From: Clostridium lentum
GTDB lineage: Bacteria > Bacillota > Clostridia > Clostridiales > Clostridiaceae
Length of the DNA: 64,000 nt
Direction: 5' to 3'
Assembly: GCF_014287815.1 (NCBI RefSeq)
Contig: NZ_JACOOQ010000016.1
Span: 11,848-75,847, forward strand
Under the pieces are notes generated by a model. That model did no database searches, was not told the DNA's origin, and saw only the letters and a program-made list of their open reading frames with translations. Below are positions 36,339 through 45,815 of the stretch, piece by piece. The translations under genes were made by a program, and so were the position numbers. The first letter of the stretch is position 1. Each line of letters begins with the position of its first letter.

Positions 36339-37268
36339 TTATTTTTCTCTTTTCCAGTTATTTAAGGAATACTCATATTTAAATCCACATTTATTATATA
36401 AATTTATGGCTTTAATATTATTTTTATCCACTCTAATGTATAAATCCAATATATTTCTGTCAATACACTCATTAATAATATGATTTAATAATAATTCGCC
36501 AAAGCCCTTCCCCCTAAAAACAGGAACTATACCAAAATTAACAACAGTATATCTTCCCCTATTATAAATAACTTGTCCATACCCAATAGCACTATTATTC
36601 ATCATCAAAAATATAGAGAGATCATCTATATAATATTCTTGCTTTATATCATTTTCAATGTCTGAAACATAAATTTCTGCTCGCATTTTATCATGAAAAA
36701 TATCATTTTGCAGGTCACATCGTAACTTTTCATCTTTACCTATTTTAAATCTTTTAAATGCTATATTAGGATGTATAAACCTATTGCTATAAGCATATTC
36801 AAGAACATCTTTATCTTCTGTTATCTTTTTAAATAATCTTTCACTACCTTTTTTATCTTGGTCAAATAATACAAGTTTCATTAAAAATGTTTCTCTATAT
36901 TTACAAAAACCTAGCTTACGTAATACACTATTGATTGCTTCATTATTCAACTCCTCATAAATAAGCATATCGTTATCAAACTCCCATAGTATATCTTTAT
37001 CAACTATTTCTAAATATGATGGTTTAACATATAAAGACCACACCTTAATGGGATTTTCGAAAGGTATGTTATACCAAATATAACCTATAACTTTCTCATT
37101 ATGAACAAATAATTTCACAAATTTTTTTAGTATTATCTTTGAAAAAAAACTTTCACTTTCATAATACTTAAAAAAATCTTTATCATAAGTTTTAAAATTT
37201 AGCTTTTCTGCACTTAATTTCTTAAATTTATCCAAATTACTATTTGATAACTTTTCTAACGATAACAT
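36339..37268 (-). CDS. Tandem GNAT acetyltransferase
   Basis: 309-aa protein with two GNAT-like halves. The C-terminal half (about 175-309) has a full acetyl-CoA motif A: NFGIVPVFRGKGFGELLLNH, the RxxGxG pyrophosphate loop, followed by the usual LYIRVDKNNIKAINLYNKCGF. The N-terminal half (about 1-135) has the fold-like pattern HNEKVIGYIWYNIPFENPIKVWSLYVKP but no acetyl-CoA loop, so it is probably degenerate and used for substrate binding. Substrate unknown. ATG 37268 is chosen from GAAGGGA at 5 nt; the frame continues six codons further to an ATG at 37286. It follows ispH-rpsA after a terminator. Confidence 0.8.
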   Translation of the reverse strand: MLSLEKLSNSNLDKFKKLSAEKLNFKTYDKDFFKYYESESFFSKIILKKFVKLFVHNEKVIGYIWYNIPFENPIKVWSLYVKPSYLEIVDKDILWEFDNDMLIYEELNNEAINSVLRKLGFCKYRETFLMKLVLFDQDKKGSERLFKKITEDKDVLEYAYSNRFIHPNIAFKRFKIGKDEKLRCDLQNDIFHDKMRAEIYVSDIENDIKQEYYIDDLSIFLMMNNSAIGYGQVIYNRGRYTVVNFGIVPVFRGKGFGELLLNHIINECIDRNILDLYIRVDKNNIKAINLYNKCGFKYEYSLNNWKREK

Positions 37269-37303
37269 GCCAATCCCTTCTAACACTTAACTTATTCAAA
37301 GAC

Positions 37304-37340
37304 AAAAAGATTACACTGAAATAATATGTGTAATCTTTTT
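37304..37340 (-). terminator. Terminator after ispH-rpsA
   Basis: AAAAAGATTACAC (37304-37316) / exact complement (37328-37340); T-rich end on the minus strand. Confidence 0.85.
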
Positions 37341-37373
37341 TAATAATACCTTGTAATTTATAAAGGCTAAGTT

Positions 37374-39281
37374 TTATTCAGCATCTTTTATGCTAAGTGC
37401 TATTTTTCTATTTTCTTTATCAATACTTAGTATTATACATTTAACTTCTTGACCAATAGATAAAACTTCACTTGGATGTTTTATATGATCGTGGCTTATT
37501 TTTGAAATATGAACTAAACCATCTATACCTGGCTCTAATTCAACAAAAGCACCAAAATCATTAATTCTAACTACCTTTCCTAAAACAGCTGAGCCTTCGC
37601 TGTACTTTTCATCAACAACACTCCATGGTTCTGGAGTTAGTTCCTTAATACTTAATGATAATTTCTTTGTTTCTTTATCTAAGTTTATAATCTTAACATC
37701 TACAATTTGACCAATTTTTAAGACTTCCTCACAAGATTTTATGTGACTCCATGAAATTTGTGATAAATGAATTAAACCATCAACACCATCAACTTCTGCA
37801 AAAGCACCAAAATTTGTGAATCTCTTAATTTCAGCTTTTACAATATCACCAACTTGAAGAGAATCCCAAGTTATAGCCTCCTTTTTAGCTTTAGCTTCTT
37901 CTAAAAGAATCTTTCTTGAAGCAACAATTTTTGAAAGATTTTCTTTTGAAAAATCTATAAGCTTAACAGCCATTTCTGTTCCTACTAGGCTTTCTTTATC
38001 TTCTACATATTTAATATCAATTTGCGAAGATGGTATAAATATTCTTACACCATTGTAGTATGCAACTAACCCTTTTTCTTTTGCAGCAGTTACTTTGATT
38101 GTTAATTCTTCTTTGTTTTCATATACTTTTTCTAAGTATCCTAAAGCTTCGTCTTTTTCAAATTCAAGTCTTGATAAAACTACATAGTTATCTTCGTTTT
38201 TTAATTTGATAACTTTAGCCTTTATTATATCTCCAACTTTGATATTGCTTAATACTTCTTCAAGCTTTTCTGCTGATGTAAGTTCTTTAAATGGAATCAC
38301 ACCATCTGATTTATATCCTATTAAAGATATTACTACAACATCATTAGTTATAGATAAAATTTCACCTTCTACTTCATCTCCAATACGAAATTTTCTATCC
38401 ATTTCGTTCATTAACTCCAATTGATTTTCCATTTTTCTATTCCCCTCCAACTTATCAATAACTTCCTTTATAATCCAATCTGGAGTTGATGCTCCAGCTG
38501 TTATCCCAATTTTTTCGAATGATTCGTTTTCAATAAATTCTTTTGGTAATTCGTTCACATTTTCAATGTGTATAGTATTTGTACAATTACTTTTAGCTAT
38601 TTCATAAAGCTTTGTTGTGTTTGAACTATTTTTTCCTCCTACAACAATAACTGCATCACTAACTTTAGAAAGCTCATCAATACTCTTTTGTCTCACTTCT
38701 GTAGCTGAACATATTGTATTAAATGATAAAAGTTCCTTAACATGTGGAGTTAAATTGTTAATAGTATTTTTCCAATTTTCCTCTTTTTCAGTAGTTTGTG
38801 ACACTGCACATACTTTGTTTGGAAGTTCTTCATTAAACTCACCATTATTTGTTACTATTGCTTCATTGTTACACCAACCGTTTATCCCCGCAACTTCCGG
38901 ATGTTTTTTATCACCTAAAATTACAATTTTATATCCCAAAGAAGAATATTTATTAACCTTCTTCTGTATATTCGTAACGTAAGGGCAAGTTGCATTAACC
39001 ACTATAAAATTTCTTGCTTTTAGTGATTCTATAACTTCACTTCCTACTCCATGGGAACGTATTACTATTACATCGCCTTCTTTTAGCATATCAACGTTCT
39101 CAAATTCTACTGAATATATATTATTTTCTTCTAAAAATTTAACAACATCATTATTATGAATTAAAGGTCCTAATGTATATATTTTTTTACTATACTGCTT
39201 TTGAATTTTAATTGCTTCCTCTACTGCTCTTTGAACTCCAAAGCAAAATCCAGCATTTTCAGCAAGTGTGATTTTTTTCAT
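37374..39281 (-). CDS. ispH: Bifunctional IspH (HMBPP reductase) / ribosomal protein S1
   Basis: 635-aa fusion. Residues 1-282 are IspH, the last enzyme of the methylerythritol phosphate pathway, making IPP and DMAPP; its [4Fe-4S] cysteines are Cys13 (AGFCFGV), Cys99 (NATCPYV) and Cys191 (TICSATEVRQ). Residues about 295-630 hold four S1 RNA-binding repeats, each ending with a variant of the GFV/AFVEL-xxGxxGLVHISQIS pattern (GAFAEVDGVDGLIHLSQIS, GAFVELEPGIDGLVHISKIS). A methionine at about 283 (MENQLELMNEM) could also start a free S1-like protein. This fusion is known in clostridia and relatives. It lies downstream of cmk on the same strand, matching the widespread cmk-rpsA order. Confidence 0.93.
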   Translation of the reverse strand: MKKITLAENAGFCFGVQRAVEEAIKIQKQYSKKIYTLGPLIHNNDVVKFLEENNIYSVEFENVDMLKEGDVIVIRSHGVGSEVIESLKARNFIVVNATCPYVTNIQKKVNKYSSLGYKIVILGDKKHPEVAGINGWCNNEAIVTNNGEFNEELPNKVCAVSQTTEKEENWKNTINNLTPHVKELLSFNTICSATEVRQKSIDELSKVSDAVIVVGGKNSSNTTKLYEIAKSNCTNTIHIENVNELPKEFIENESFEKIGITAGASTPDWIIKEVIDKLEGNRKMENQLELMNEMDRKFRIGDEVEGEILSITNDVVVISLIGYKSDGVIPFKELTSAEKLEEVLSNIKVGDIIKAKVIKLKNEDNYVVLSRLEFEKDEALGYLEKVYENKEELTIKVTAAKEKGLVAYYNGVRIFIPSSQIDIKYVEDKESLVGTEMAVKLIDFSKENLSKIVASRKILLEEAKAKKEAITWDSLQVGDIVKAEIKRFTNFGAFAEVDGVDGLIHLSQISWSHIKSCEEVLKIGQIVDVKIINLDKETKKLSLSIKELTPEPWSVVDEKYSEGSAVLGKVVRINDFGAFVELEPGIDGLVHISKISHDHIKHPSEVLSIGQEVKCIILSIDKENRKIALSIKDAE

Positions 39282-39312
39282 AAAATTTCTCCTAAGTTAA
39301 ATCAATATAATT

Positions 39313-39969
39313 TTATTTTAATATATTTTCAATATAATTACAAATTATTTCAGTAACTTCATTTATATTATAATTTGAACTATCTATTTCTATTGCATCA
39401 TCAGCTTTTCTTAATGGATCAACTTCTCTTGTGCTATCTATAGTATCTCTTCTAATTATTTCATTTAATATTTCATCATAATTAACTTCAAGACCTCTTT
39501 CAGTTAATTCTTTAAATCTTCTATTAGCACGTTCTTTTGCACTAGCAGTTAAAAAAAATTTGCATTTTGAATCTTTTAAAACCACAGTTCCAATATCTCT
39601 TCCATCCATAATAACATTATATTTTTCTGCAATATTTCTTTGTAACTGAACTAACTTAGATCTAACTTCTGGTATAGATGCATAGTTTGAAACTATTGCA
39701 CTTATTTCTGGCATTGTAATTTCTTCTTGCACGTTAATTCCGTTTAAAACTAAATCATCATTTTCAAAATGAATTTCCATAGTATCAACTAATTTTACTA
39801 ATTTTTCTACCTCTTCTGGCTTAATATGTTTACGTTCGGCCATTAAAGCAACTGCTCTATACATTGCTCCGGTATTTATATACATAAGATCAAATTTCTT
39901 TCCTACTATCTTTGCTATAGTGCTTTTCCCTGCACCAGCTGGTCCATCTATTGCAACTGATATTCTCAT
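39313..39969 (-). CDS. cmk: Cytidylate kinase
   Basis: 218-aa (d)CMP kinase in pyrimidine nucleotide salvage and synthesis. P-loop AIDGPAGAGKSTIAK at 7-21; CMP-site motifs include NTGAMYRAVAL (32-42), VIMDGRDIGTVVL (about 119-131) and the RRDTIDSTREVDPLRKA stretch with the conserved Arg and Asp residues that hold the base and sugar. Length is normal for Cmk. GGTGG precedes ATG 39969. It is 31 nt upstream of ispH-rpsA on the same strand and probably co-transcribed with it, as cmk-rpsA is in many bacteria. Confidence 0.95.
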   Translation of the reverse strand: MRISVAIDGPAGAGKSTIAKIVGKKFDLMYINTGAMYRAVALMAERKHIKPEEVEKLVKLVDTMEIHFENDDLVLNGINVQEEITMPEISAIVSNYASIPEVRSKLVQLQRNIAEKYNVIMDGRDIGTVVLKDSKCKFFLTASAKERANRRFKELTERGLEVNYDEILNEIIRRDTIDSTREVDPLRKADDAIEIDSSNYNINEVTEIICNYIENILK

Positions 39970-40045
39970 ATTATACCACCTTTCAAAACTATATATTATT
40001 TTTATACTTTAAAATTATATAATCATTATTTAAAGTTCACAAGTG

Positions 40046-41263
40046 TTATAAATATTTTCCTGCCAAATATCCTGTAGATAATGCTATTTGTACATTATAT
40101 CCACCTGTAAAAGCATCAATATCTATAACCTCACCAGCAAATGATAAGTTATTAATAATCTTTGATTTCATTGTTGAAGGATCTATTTCTAAAGTAGATA
40201 CACCACCTGAAGTAACTATTGCTTCTTCTAAAGGTCTTAACCCCTTTACTTTACCTTTTATACCCTTAATAACACTTACAAGATTTTTTCTTTCTAACTT
40301 AGTAATTTCATTAACCTTCTTATAGTCATCTATCTTTGAAAGTTTTATTATTAATGGAATCATTTTTTGTGGTAATAAATCATCTAATGAATTTCTAAAA
40401 TCCTTATTAATATATTTTTTAAAATCTTTTTGTACTCTTAAATCTAGCTCTTTATCATCTAAAGATGGTTTTAAATCAATAGAAATTGAATATGTATCTT
40501 TATAATCTATATATCTTGATCCTGAAAGTACTATAGGTCCAGATATTCCATAAGAAGTAAATTTCATTTCTCCTTGATTTGAATATCTAACCTTATTCTT
40601 ACTATCTAGTATATCTAACTTAACATTCTTTAATGTTAAACCCATCAATTCTTTAAACCAGTCTCCATTTAATTCAACTGGTACCAATGAAGGTTTTAAA
40701 TCAATTATTTTATGTCCTAGTTTTTCTGCTAAAACTTGCCCTTCACCTCTTGAACCAGTTAAAGGATAAGATGCTCCACCAGTGGCAATTATAAAATAAT
40801 CAGCACTAATTTTTTGACTATTATTTATTTCAACTGATTTTATTGTATTATTTTCAAAGAATACATCTGTAACTTTAGAATTTAATTTAATATCCACCTT
40901 AGCCTTACTTAGTTTTTTAGATAAAGCTTTTATTATATCTGATGATTTATCAGACTCAGGGAATATTCTTCCACCACGCTCTATCTTTAATTTTGTTCCT
41001 TCACTTTCTATCATTTCTATAACATCATTATTAGTAAATGAATATAAAGCACTATATAAAAAATGCGGATTACCAGGAATATAATCAAAAAAGTCGCCAA
41101 TATCTTTACCATTTGTTATATTACATCTTCCTTTTCCTGTGATAAATAACTTTTTAGCTATTTTTTCATTACCATCAACTAAAACAACATTATGGTTTTC
41201 AGCAGCTGTGATGGCAGCCATTATACCTGCTGGCCCTGCTCCTATTACCATTACCTTAGACAT
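40046..41263 (-). CDS. HI0933/YhiN-family flavoprotein
   Basis: 405-aa NAD(P)/FAD-dependent oxidoreductase-like protein. N-terminal Rossmann dinucleotide site VMVIGAGPAGIMAAITAAE (4-22), then the family-specific KLFITGKGRCNITN (38-51) with KGRCN as its hallmark, a central domain, and the C-terminal FAD-contacting FAGEVIDIDAFTGGYNVQIALSTGYLAG. The biochemical role of the family is not established. It is encoded 77 nt upstream of cmk on the same strand, a common clostridial arrangement. GGAGAAAAG precedes ATG 41263. All expected FAD motifs are intact, so it should be an active flavoprotein. Confidence 0.9.
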   Translation of the reverse strand: MSKVMVIGAGPAGIMAAITAAENHNVVLVDGNEKIAKKLFITGKGRCNITNGKDIGDFFDYIPGNPHFLYSALYSFTNNDVIEMIESEGTKLKIERGGRIFPESDKSSDIIKALSKKLSKAKVDIKLNSKVTDVFFENNTIKSVEINNSQKISADYFIIATGGASYPLTGSRGEGQVLAEKLGHKIIDLKPSLVPVELNGDWFKELMGLTLKNVKLDILDSKNKVRYSNQGEMKFTSYGISGPIVLSGSRYIDYKDTYSISIDLKPSLDDKELDLRVQKDFKKYINKDFRNSLDDLLPQKMIPLIIKLSKIDDYKKVNEITKLERKNLVSVIKGIKGKVKGLRPLEEAIVTSGGVSTLEIDPSTMKSKIINNLSFAGEVIDIDAFTGGYNVQIALSTGYLAGKYL

Positions 41264-41290
41264 AATCTTTTCTCCTTTATGTTAAAAATT

Positions 41291-41318
41291 AAAGGAATTA
41301 ACTTTTGCTAATTCCTTT
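41291..41318 (-). terminator. Terminator after the RpiR-type regulator gene
   Basis: AAAGGAATTA (41291-41300) / TAATTCCTTT (41309-41318), then T-rich sequence on the minus strand. Confidence 0.8.
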
Positions 41319-41341
41319 AGTGTTACAATTACAATATTTCT

Positions 41342-42238
41342 TTAAAATTCATCATCATTATTATGATTATAAGAATATACATTATATTCTTTCCAAATCT
41401 GTTCCAGACTGTTAAAGGTAGTTGAAACACTTTCTTTCTGTCTTAATCCTACTGCAATTAGTAATGCATTAATAACAGACAATGGTGCTACTAATGAATC
41501 AACAAAGGAAGCCATATTGCTTTGAACAATTAAAGCATAGTCTGCTCTTTGTGCAAGTGGTGATATGATGCTATCAGTTAAAGCAACAATTGTAGCTCCC
41601 CTATCTTGTGCAAAACTTAATACATCAATAGTTCTATTAGCGTATCTTGGGAAGCCTATTCCTATTACAAGGTCACCTTCACCTATATTAATCATTTCTT
41701 CAAAAATATCAGAAATACCATAACCTACAGTTTTTACATTCTGCAATATTACATTTAAATAAAATCCTAAAAATTCTGCAAGAGCCATAGAACTTCTAAG
41801 TCCAATGATATAAATTCTTTTTGCTTCAAAAATATTATTTACAACATCTTCAAATGTTGAATAATTTATTTTTTCCATAGTTGCTCTAATATTTTCCATA
41901 TCAGACTTTAAAACACCTTTAAGCGTATATCCATTACAAATATAATCGTTTGATAAATCAAGTCTTTGAACAGTTGTAAGCTTATTTTTAATCAGTTCCT
42001 GTAAAGATTTTTGTAAACTTGGATATCCAGAGAAACCTAGTTCAATAGCAAAACGCACTACTGTAGATTCAGACACCCCCACCGAATTTCCAAGTTTAGC
42101 TGCAGTCATAAATGCAGCTTTATCATAATTTTTAAGTATATATTCAGATATTAATTTCTGGCCCTTACTTAGTTTAGGAAACTTATTATGAATAATGGCC
42201 ATTAAATCTTGAGCTTCATCGTTGTTGGTTTTATCCAT
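41342..42238 (-). CDS. MurR/RpiR-family transcriptional regulator
   Basis: 298-aa regulator. The N-terminal RpiR helix-turn-helix (about 10-90) includes KLSKGQKLISEYILKNYDKAAFMTAAKLGNSVGVSESTVVRF, split over residues 18-59. The C-terminal SIS sugar-phosphate-binding domain (about 130-255) has RIYIIGLRSSMALAEFLGFYL and VIGIGFPRYANRTIDVLSFA. Such regulators respond to phosphosugars. No sugar operon is adjacent, so the targets must lie elsewhere or be its own promoter. It is followed by its own terminator. AAAGGATT precedes ATG 42238. Confidence 0.92.
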   Translation of the reverse strand: MDKTNNDEAQDLMAIIHNKFPKLSKGQKLISEYILKNYDKAAFMTAAKLGNSVGVSESTVVRFAIELGFSGYPSLQKSLQELIKNKLTTVQRLDLSNDYICNGYTLKGVLKSDMENIRATMEKINYSTFEDVVNNIFEAKRIYIIGLRSSMALAEFLGFYLNVILQNVKTVGYGISDIFEEMINIGEGDLVIGIGFPRYANRTIDVLSFAQDRGATIVALTDSIISPLAQRADYALIVQSNMASFVDSLVAPLSVINALLIAVGLRQKESVSTTFNSLEQIWKEYNVYSYNHNNDDEF

Positions 42239-42351
42239 TGTTAAATCCTTTCTTTTTTCAAATAATTAGCTTAAATTATTTTAGCACTTATAATAAATAT
42301 TATCAATTATATTATAAATTTAAAATTCTATTTTTCAATATAATATCAATT

Positions 42352-42897
42352 TCATTTCTTTTCTATCACTATTAATAATGGTGCCGATTTTGCTCTATTT
42401 AAATATTCATGAAGCATGACTCCATATATGTTTTTAGGTAAGTTTCTTACATACTCCATGATAAAGTTTTCTTCATTTTTCCCTTCTGAATGCCCCCTAT
42501 AAATTGCAATAGTCATTATACCGTTACTATCTAGAAGTTCTAATCCGGCTTCAATACTCTTCATAGTAGTTTTTGCTAAGGTAGTTATTTCTTTATTACT
42601 ACCTGGAAGAAATCCTAAATTATACATTATGCAGTTTACCTTATCTTCTATAACATATTCATCAAATTTATGGTGAGAATCATTTACAACAGATACATTT
42701 TTCCTATTTTTAAGTTTATAATTTAAGCAAGCTTCTTCTTGAACATCAAATGAGTAAACTTTTTCAAACCTTTCGCACAGAAAATCTGTATCATATCCAT
42801 TTCCTAAAGTAGCATCTATGGCTATAATTTTTTTTTCTAAATGATTTTCTATGATACTATGGGATAAATCGCTAATATCAGAAACATATTTAAACAT
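42352..42897 (-). CDS. mnmM: tRNA (mnm5s2U34) methyltransferase MnmM
   Basis: 181-aa class I SAM methyltransferase of the rRNA_methylase/YtqB family, now known in Bacillus as MnmM, which makes mnm5s2U at tRNA position 34 where MnmC is missing. SAM site IAIDATLGNGYDTDFL (25-40), acidic strand VYSFDVQE, and the hallmark NCIMYNLGFLPGSNKEITT (about 88-106) are clear. The C-terminal GVMLHEYLNRAKSAPLLIVIEK is the family ending. It is 4 nt downstream of the pseudouridine synthase gene and so translationally linked. The equivalence to MnmM is by family; a paralogue with another substrate cannot be excluded. Confidence 0.85.
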   Translation of the reverse strand: MFKYVSDISDLSHSIIENHLEKKIIAIDATLGNGYDTDFLCERFEKVYSFDVQEEACLNYKLKNRKNVSVVNDSHHKFDEYVIEDKVNCIMYNLGFLPGSNKEITTLAKTTMKSIEAGLELLDSNGIMTIAIYRGHSEGKNEENFIMEYVRNLPKNIYGVMLHEYLNRAKSAPLLIVIEKK

Positions 42898-42900
42898 AAT

Positions 42901-43620
42901 TTATAGCTCCTTTATATATTGAAGTTCTTCTTTTGTCAGTTCTCTATATTTCCCCTGTTGTAAATAACCTAGTTTTAAATCACCTATAGATACTCTTTTT
43001 AAAGAAATAACTTCATGATTAAGAGATGAACACATTCTTCTTATTTGCCTATTTTTCCCTTCGTAAATAGTAATTTCTACAGTAGATATATATGAATTTT
43101 TTACTAAATCTTCTGAAATAATTCTTATCTTTGCTGGTGCTGTAACATATCCACCAATATCCAATCCTTTTTCAAACCTTTCCATATCTTCTTTTGAAAA
43201 TACACCTTTACATTCAGCTATGTACTTTTTATCGATTTTAACTCTTGGATGAATTATATTATTATATATATCACCGTCATTAGTTAATAATAAAAGGCCT
43301 GAACTATCATAATCAAGTCTTCCTATTGGATATACTCTTTCTTCAACCTTAACAATATCTAGGATAGTCTTTCTTCCTTTTTCATCTTTTACAGATGTAA
43401 TAACTCCCTCAGGCTTATTAAGCATTATATATACTTTATTTTCCTCTGGAAGTATTCTTTTGCCTTCGTATTCAACTATATCATCTAAAGTAACTTTAGT
43501 ACCTAGTTCATTTATAACTATTCCATTAACCTTTACTTTCCCAGTTAATATTATTTCTTCGCATTTTCTTCTAGATGCAATACCGCATCTAGCCATATAC
43601 TTTTGCAATCTTTCTTCCAT
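42901..43620 (-). CDS. RsuA/RluB-family pseudouridine synthase
   Basis: 239-aa rRNA pseudouridine synthase. An N-terminal S4 RNA-binding domain (EERLQKYMARCGIASRRKCEEI) is followed by the catalytic domain with the signature YPIGRLDYDSSGLLLLTNDG, whose aspartate (GRLDYDSSG) is the nucleophile, and a C-terminal GKNRQIRRMCSSLNHEV. The sequence best suits RluB (23S rRNA position 2605, E. coli numbering), but RsuA and RluE/F paralogues are close. ATG 43620 is chosen from AATGGAGTG upstream; the frame extends nine codons to 43647 with no ribosome site. It runs into mnmM and diverges from ilvA. Confidence 0.88.
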   Translation of the reverse strand: MEERLQKYMARCGIASRRKCEEIILTGKVKVNGIVINELGTKVTLDDIVEYEGKRILPEENKVYIMLNKPEGVITSVKDEKGRKTILDIVKVEERVYPIGRLDYDSSGLLLLTNDGDIYNNIIHPRVKIDKKYIAECKGVFSKEDMERFEKGLDIGGYVTAPAKIRIISEDLVKNSYISTVEITIYEGKNRQIRRMCSSLNHEVISLKRVSIGDLKLGYLQQGKYRELTKEELQYIKEL

Positions 43621-43808
43621 GTTTTTCACTCCATTATTCTTATTCAAGCTAATTATATATTTTACTGACTGTTAATACAATATATAAATTTCATCTAAAT
43701 TATTAGCTTTATTTATGTTTAAGTTTATATCATATTTTTCGCTATTATATGGTAAAATATATAAATAATTGAAATAAAGATTATCTTTTATAAAATTTGG
43801 GGTGTATT

Positions 43809-45014
43809 ATGTATATTGATGAAGCAAAAAAAGCAAGAAAAAGAATTGAAGATATTATAGTTAAAACGCCATTATTACATAGCGATATTTTTAGCAAACT
43901 TTCTTCAAACAATGTGTTTATGAAATGTGAAAATCTTCAAGTTACAGGGGCTTATAAGATTAGAGGAGCTCTTAATAAAATCTCTCAATTATCTAAAGAA
44001 GAAAAAATTAAAGGAGTAGTATGCTCATCAGCCGGAAACCATGCTCAAGGAGTAGCTTATGCGTCTTCAATATTGGGAATTGAATCTACCATTGTAATGC
44101 CTAAAACAACGCCATACTTAAAAGTACAATCAACAAAGAATTATGGTGGAAATACAGTTCTATTTGGTTCATGTTATGATGATGCTTTTTTAGAAGCAAA
44201 AAGAATTGAAAAAGAAGAGGGAAAGGTTTTTATTCCACCATTTGATGATTTTGATATAATATATGGTCAAGGGACTATTGGTCTAGAAATCCTAGAGGAC
44301 TTACCTGATGTAGACTATATAATATGTCCAGTAGGTGGCGGTGGTCTTATAAGTGGTATAAGCTTAGTTGCAAAATCTTTAAATCCTGGGATAAAAATTA
44401 TAGGTGTTCAAGCTTCTGGAGCTCCTTCAATGTATGAAAGTATTAATAAAGGTGAAAGGATTACCTTGGAACAAGTTAACACCATAGCTGATGGTATAGC
44501 TGTTAAATCTCCTGGGGAAAAAACTTTTGAAATCATTGATAAATACGTTGATGAAATAGTTACTGTAACGGAAGGTGAAATTGTTGATGCATTCCTATTA
44601 TTAAGTGAAAAGCATAAACTTTTAGGAGAAGCGTCAGGAGTTGTTTCTCTAGCTGCTCTAAATAAGTTAAACTGTAAAGATAAAAAGATTTGTTCAATAA
44701 TAAGCGGAGGTAATATTGATATGCTTACAATATCAAATCTCATAAATAACGGCCTTGTTTCTGGAGGCCGACTATTCTGTTTCTCAGTGGAGCTACCAGA
44801 TGTTCCAGGACAATTAGTTGATATTTCTCAAATATTATCTGAAGAAAATGCTAATGTAGTCAAGCTTGAGCATAATCAATTTAAAGCAATGAATAGAATT
44901 AATAATGTTTTACTTGAAGTAACAGTAGAAACTAATGGTCATGAACACATTAATAAAATCATTAAACACTTTAACAGTAAAGGATATAAAATCAATATTA
45001 TGTATAAAGGATAA
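43809..45014 (+). CDS. ilvA: Threonine ammonia-lyase with ACT domain
   Basis: 401-aa PLP enzyme that turns L-threonine into 2-oxobutyrate and ammonia. The PLP lysine is in QVTGAYKIRGALNK (about 46-59), the SSAGNHAQGVAYAS phosphate-binding loop follows, and GGGGLISG binds the cofactor phosphate. The C-terminal 75 residues form a single ACT domain (FSVELPDVPGQLVDISQIL). The single ACT and 400-aa length fit the TIGR01127 type, which includes catabolic and biosynthetic members; no other ilv gene is adjacent. GGGGTG precedes ATG 43809; the earlier ATG at 43797-region frame lacks a site. It ends in a terminator shared with pyrE. Confidence 0.92.
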   Translation: MYIDEAKKARKRIEDIIVKTPLLHSDIFSKLSSNNVFMKCENLQVTGAYKIRGALNKISQLSKEEKIKGVVCSSAGNHAQGVAYASSILGIESTIVMPKTTPYLKVQSTKNYGGNTVLFGSCYDDAFLEAKRIEKEEGKVFIPPFDDFDIIYGQGTIGLEILEDLPDVDYIICPVGGGGLISGISLVAKSLNPGIKIIGVQASGAPSMYESINKGERITLEQVNTIADGIAVKSPGEKTFEIIDKYVDEIVTVTEGEIVDAFLLLSEKHKLLGEASGVVSLAALNKLNCKDKKICSIISGGNIDMLTISNLINNGLVSGGRLFCFSVELPDVPGQLVDISQILSEENANVVKLEHNQFKAMNRINNVLLEVTVETNGHEHINKIIKHFNSKGYKINIMYKG

Positions 45015-45036
45015 TTGATAATGAGAATTAAAAAAA

Positions 45037-45060
45037 CAGTATCAGAGGATACTGCTTTTT
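45037..45060. terminator. Bidirectional terminator, ilvA / pyrE
   Basis: CAGTATC (45037-45043) / GATACTG (45048-45054) with A6 before and T6 after, between convergent genes. Confidence 0.85.
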
Positions 45061-45062
45061 TG

Positions 45063-45734
45063 TTACGCTCCGTATATAGAATAATACTCTTCTATTCTAG
45101 CTTTTATTTCATCATCAATATAAACTTTTCCATTTATTTCTCTATTATATAGGTATTCAACAACTTCCTTCATTGAAACAATTGCATAAGTTGTGATACC
45201 AAAAGTTTCTTTTATTTCTGCTTGAGCTGATTTATCACCTCTACCCTTTTCCATTCTATCAACTGATATAACAAGCCCTTGAATTTTAACATCGCCTTGA
45301 GCCTTTAAAATAGGAGCTGTTTCATATATAGAAGTTCCTGCTGTCATAACATCTTCAACAATAACTACTCTCTTAGTGTCATCTAATTTAGCACCTAACA
45401 GTATTCCGCCTTCACCATGATCTTTTACTTCTTTTCTATTAGAGCAGTACTCAACATTTAAATCATATAGCTTATTCATTGATATTGCTGTTGTAACTGT
45501 TAAAGGTATTCCTTTATAAGCTGGTCCAAAAAGCACATCAACTTCTTTACCAAAATATTCATTTATAGCCTTTGCATAAAACATTCCTAATTTATCTAAC
45601 TGTTCACCAGTTGTATAATTTCCTGTATTAATAAAGAAAGGAGTTTTTCTTCCACTTTTTGTTATAAAATCTCCAAATCTTAAAACATTGCTTTCTACCA
45701 TAAATTCTATAAACTCTTGTTTGTATTGTTCCAT
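45063..45734 (-). CDS. pyrE: Orotate phosphoribosyltransferase
   Basis: 223-aa enzyme that joins orotate to PRPP to give OMP in pyrimidine synthesis. The PRPP-binding signature VVIVEDVMTAGTSIYE is at about 121-136, with the orotate-site KSGRKTPFFINTGNY near the N-terminus (about 26-40) and the flexible loop CSNRKEVKDHGEGG. ATG 45734 is chosen from GAGAGGG upstream; the frame reaches back to a TTG at 45752 with no ribosome site. No other pyr gene is adjacent, so it is detached from the pyr operon. It converges on ilvA. Confidence 0.94.
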   Translation of the reverse strand: MEQYKQEFIEFMVESNVLRFGDFITKSGRKTPFFINTGNYTTGEQLDKLGMFYAKAINEYFGKEVDVLFGPAYKGIPLTVTTAISMNKLYDLNVEYCSNRKEVKDHGEGGILLGAKLDDTKRVVIVEDVMTAGTSIYETAPILKAQGDVKIQGLVISVDRMEKGRGDKSAQAEIKETFGITTYAIVSMKEVVEYLYNREINGKVYIDDEIKARIEEYYSIYGA

Positions 45735-45815
45735 TATAAGCTTCCCTCTCAATTACGTATATTTTTCTAATTAATTGTAACATTAATCGTAAAAAAAGCC
45801 AATAAATTTATTTTT

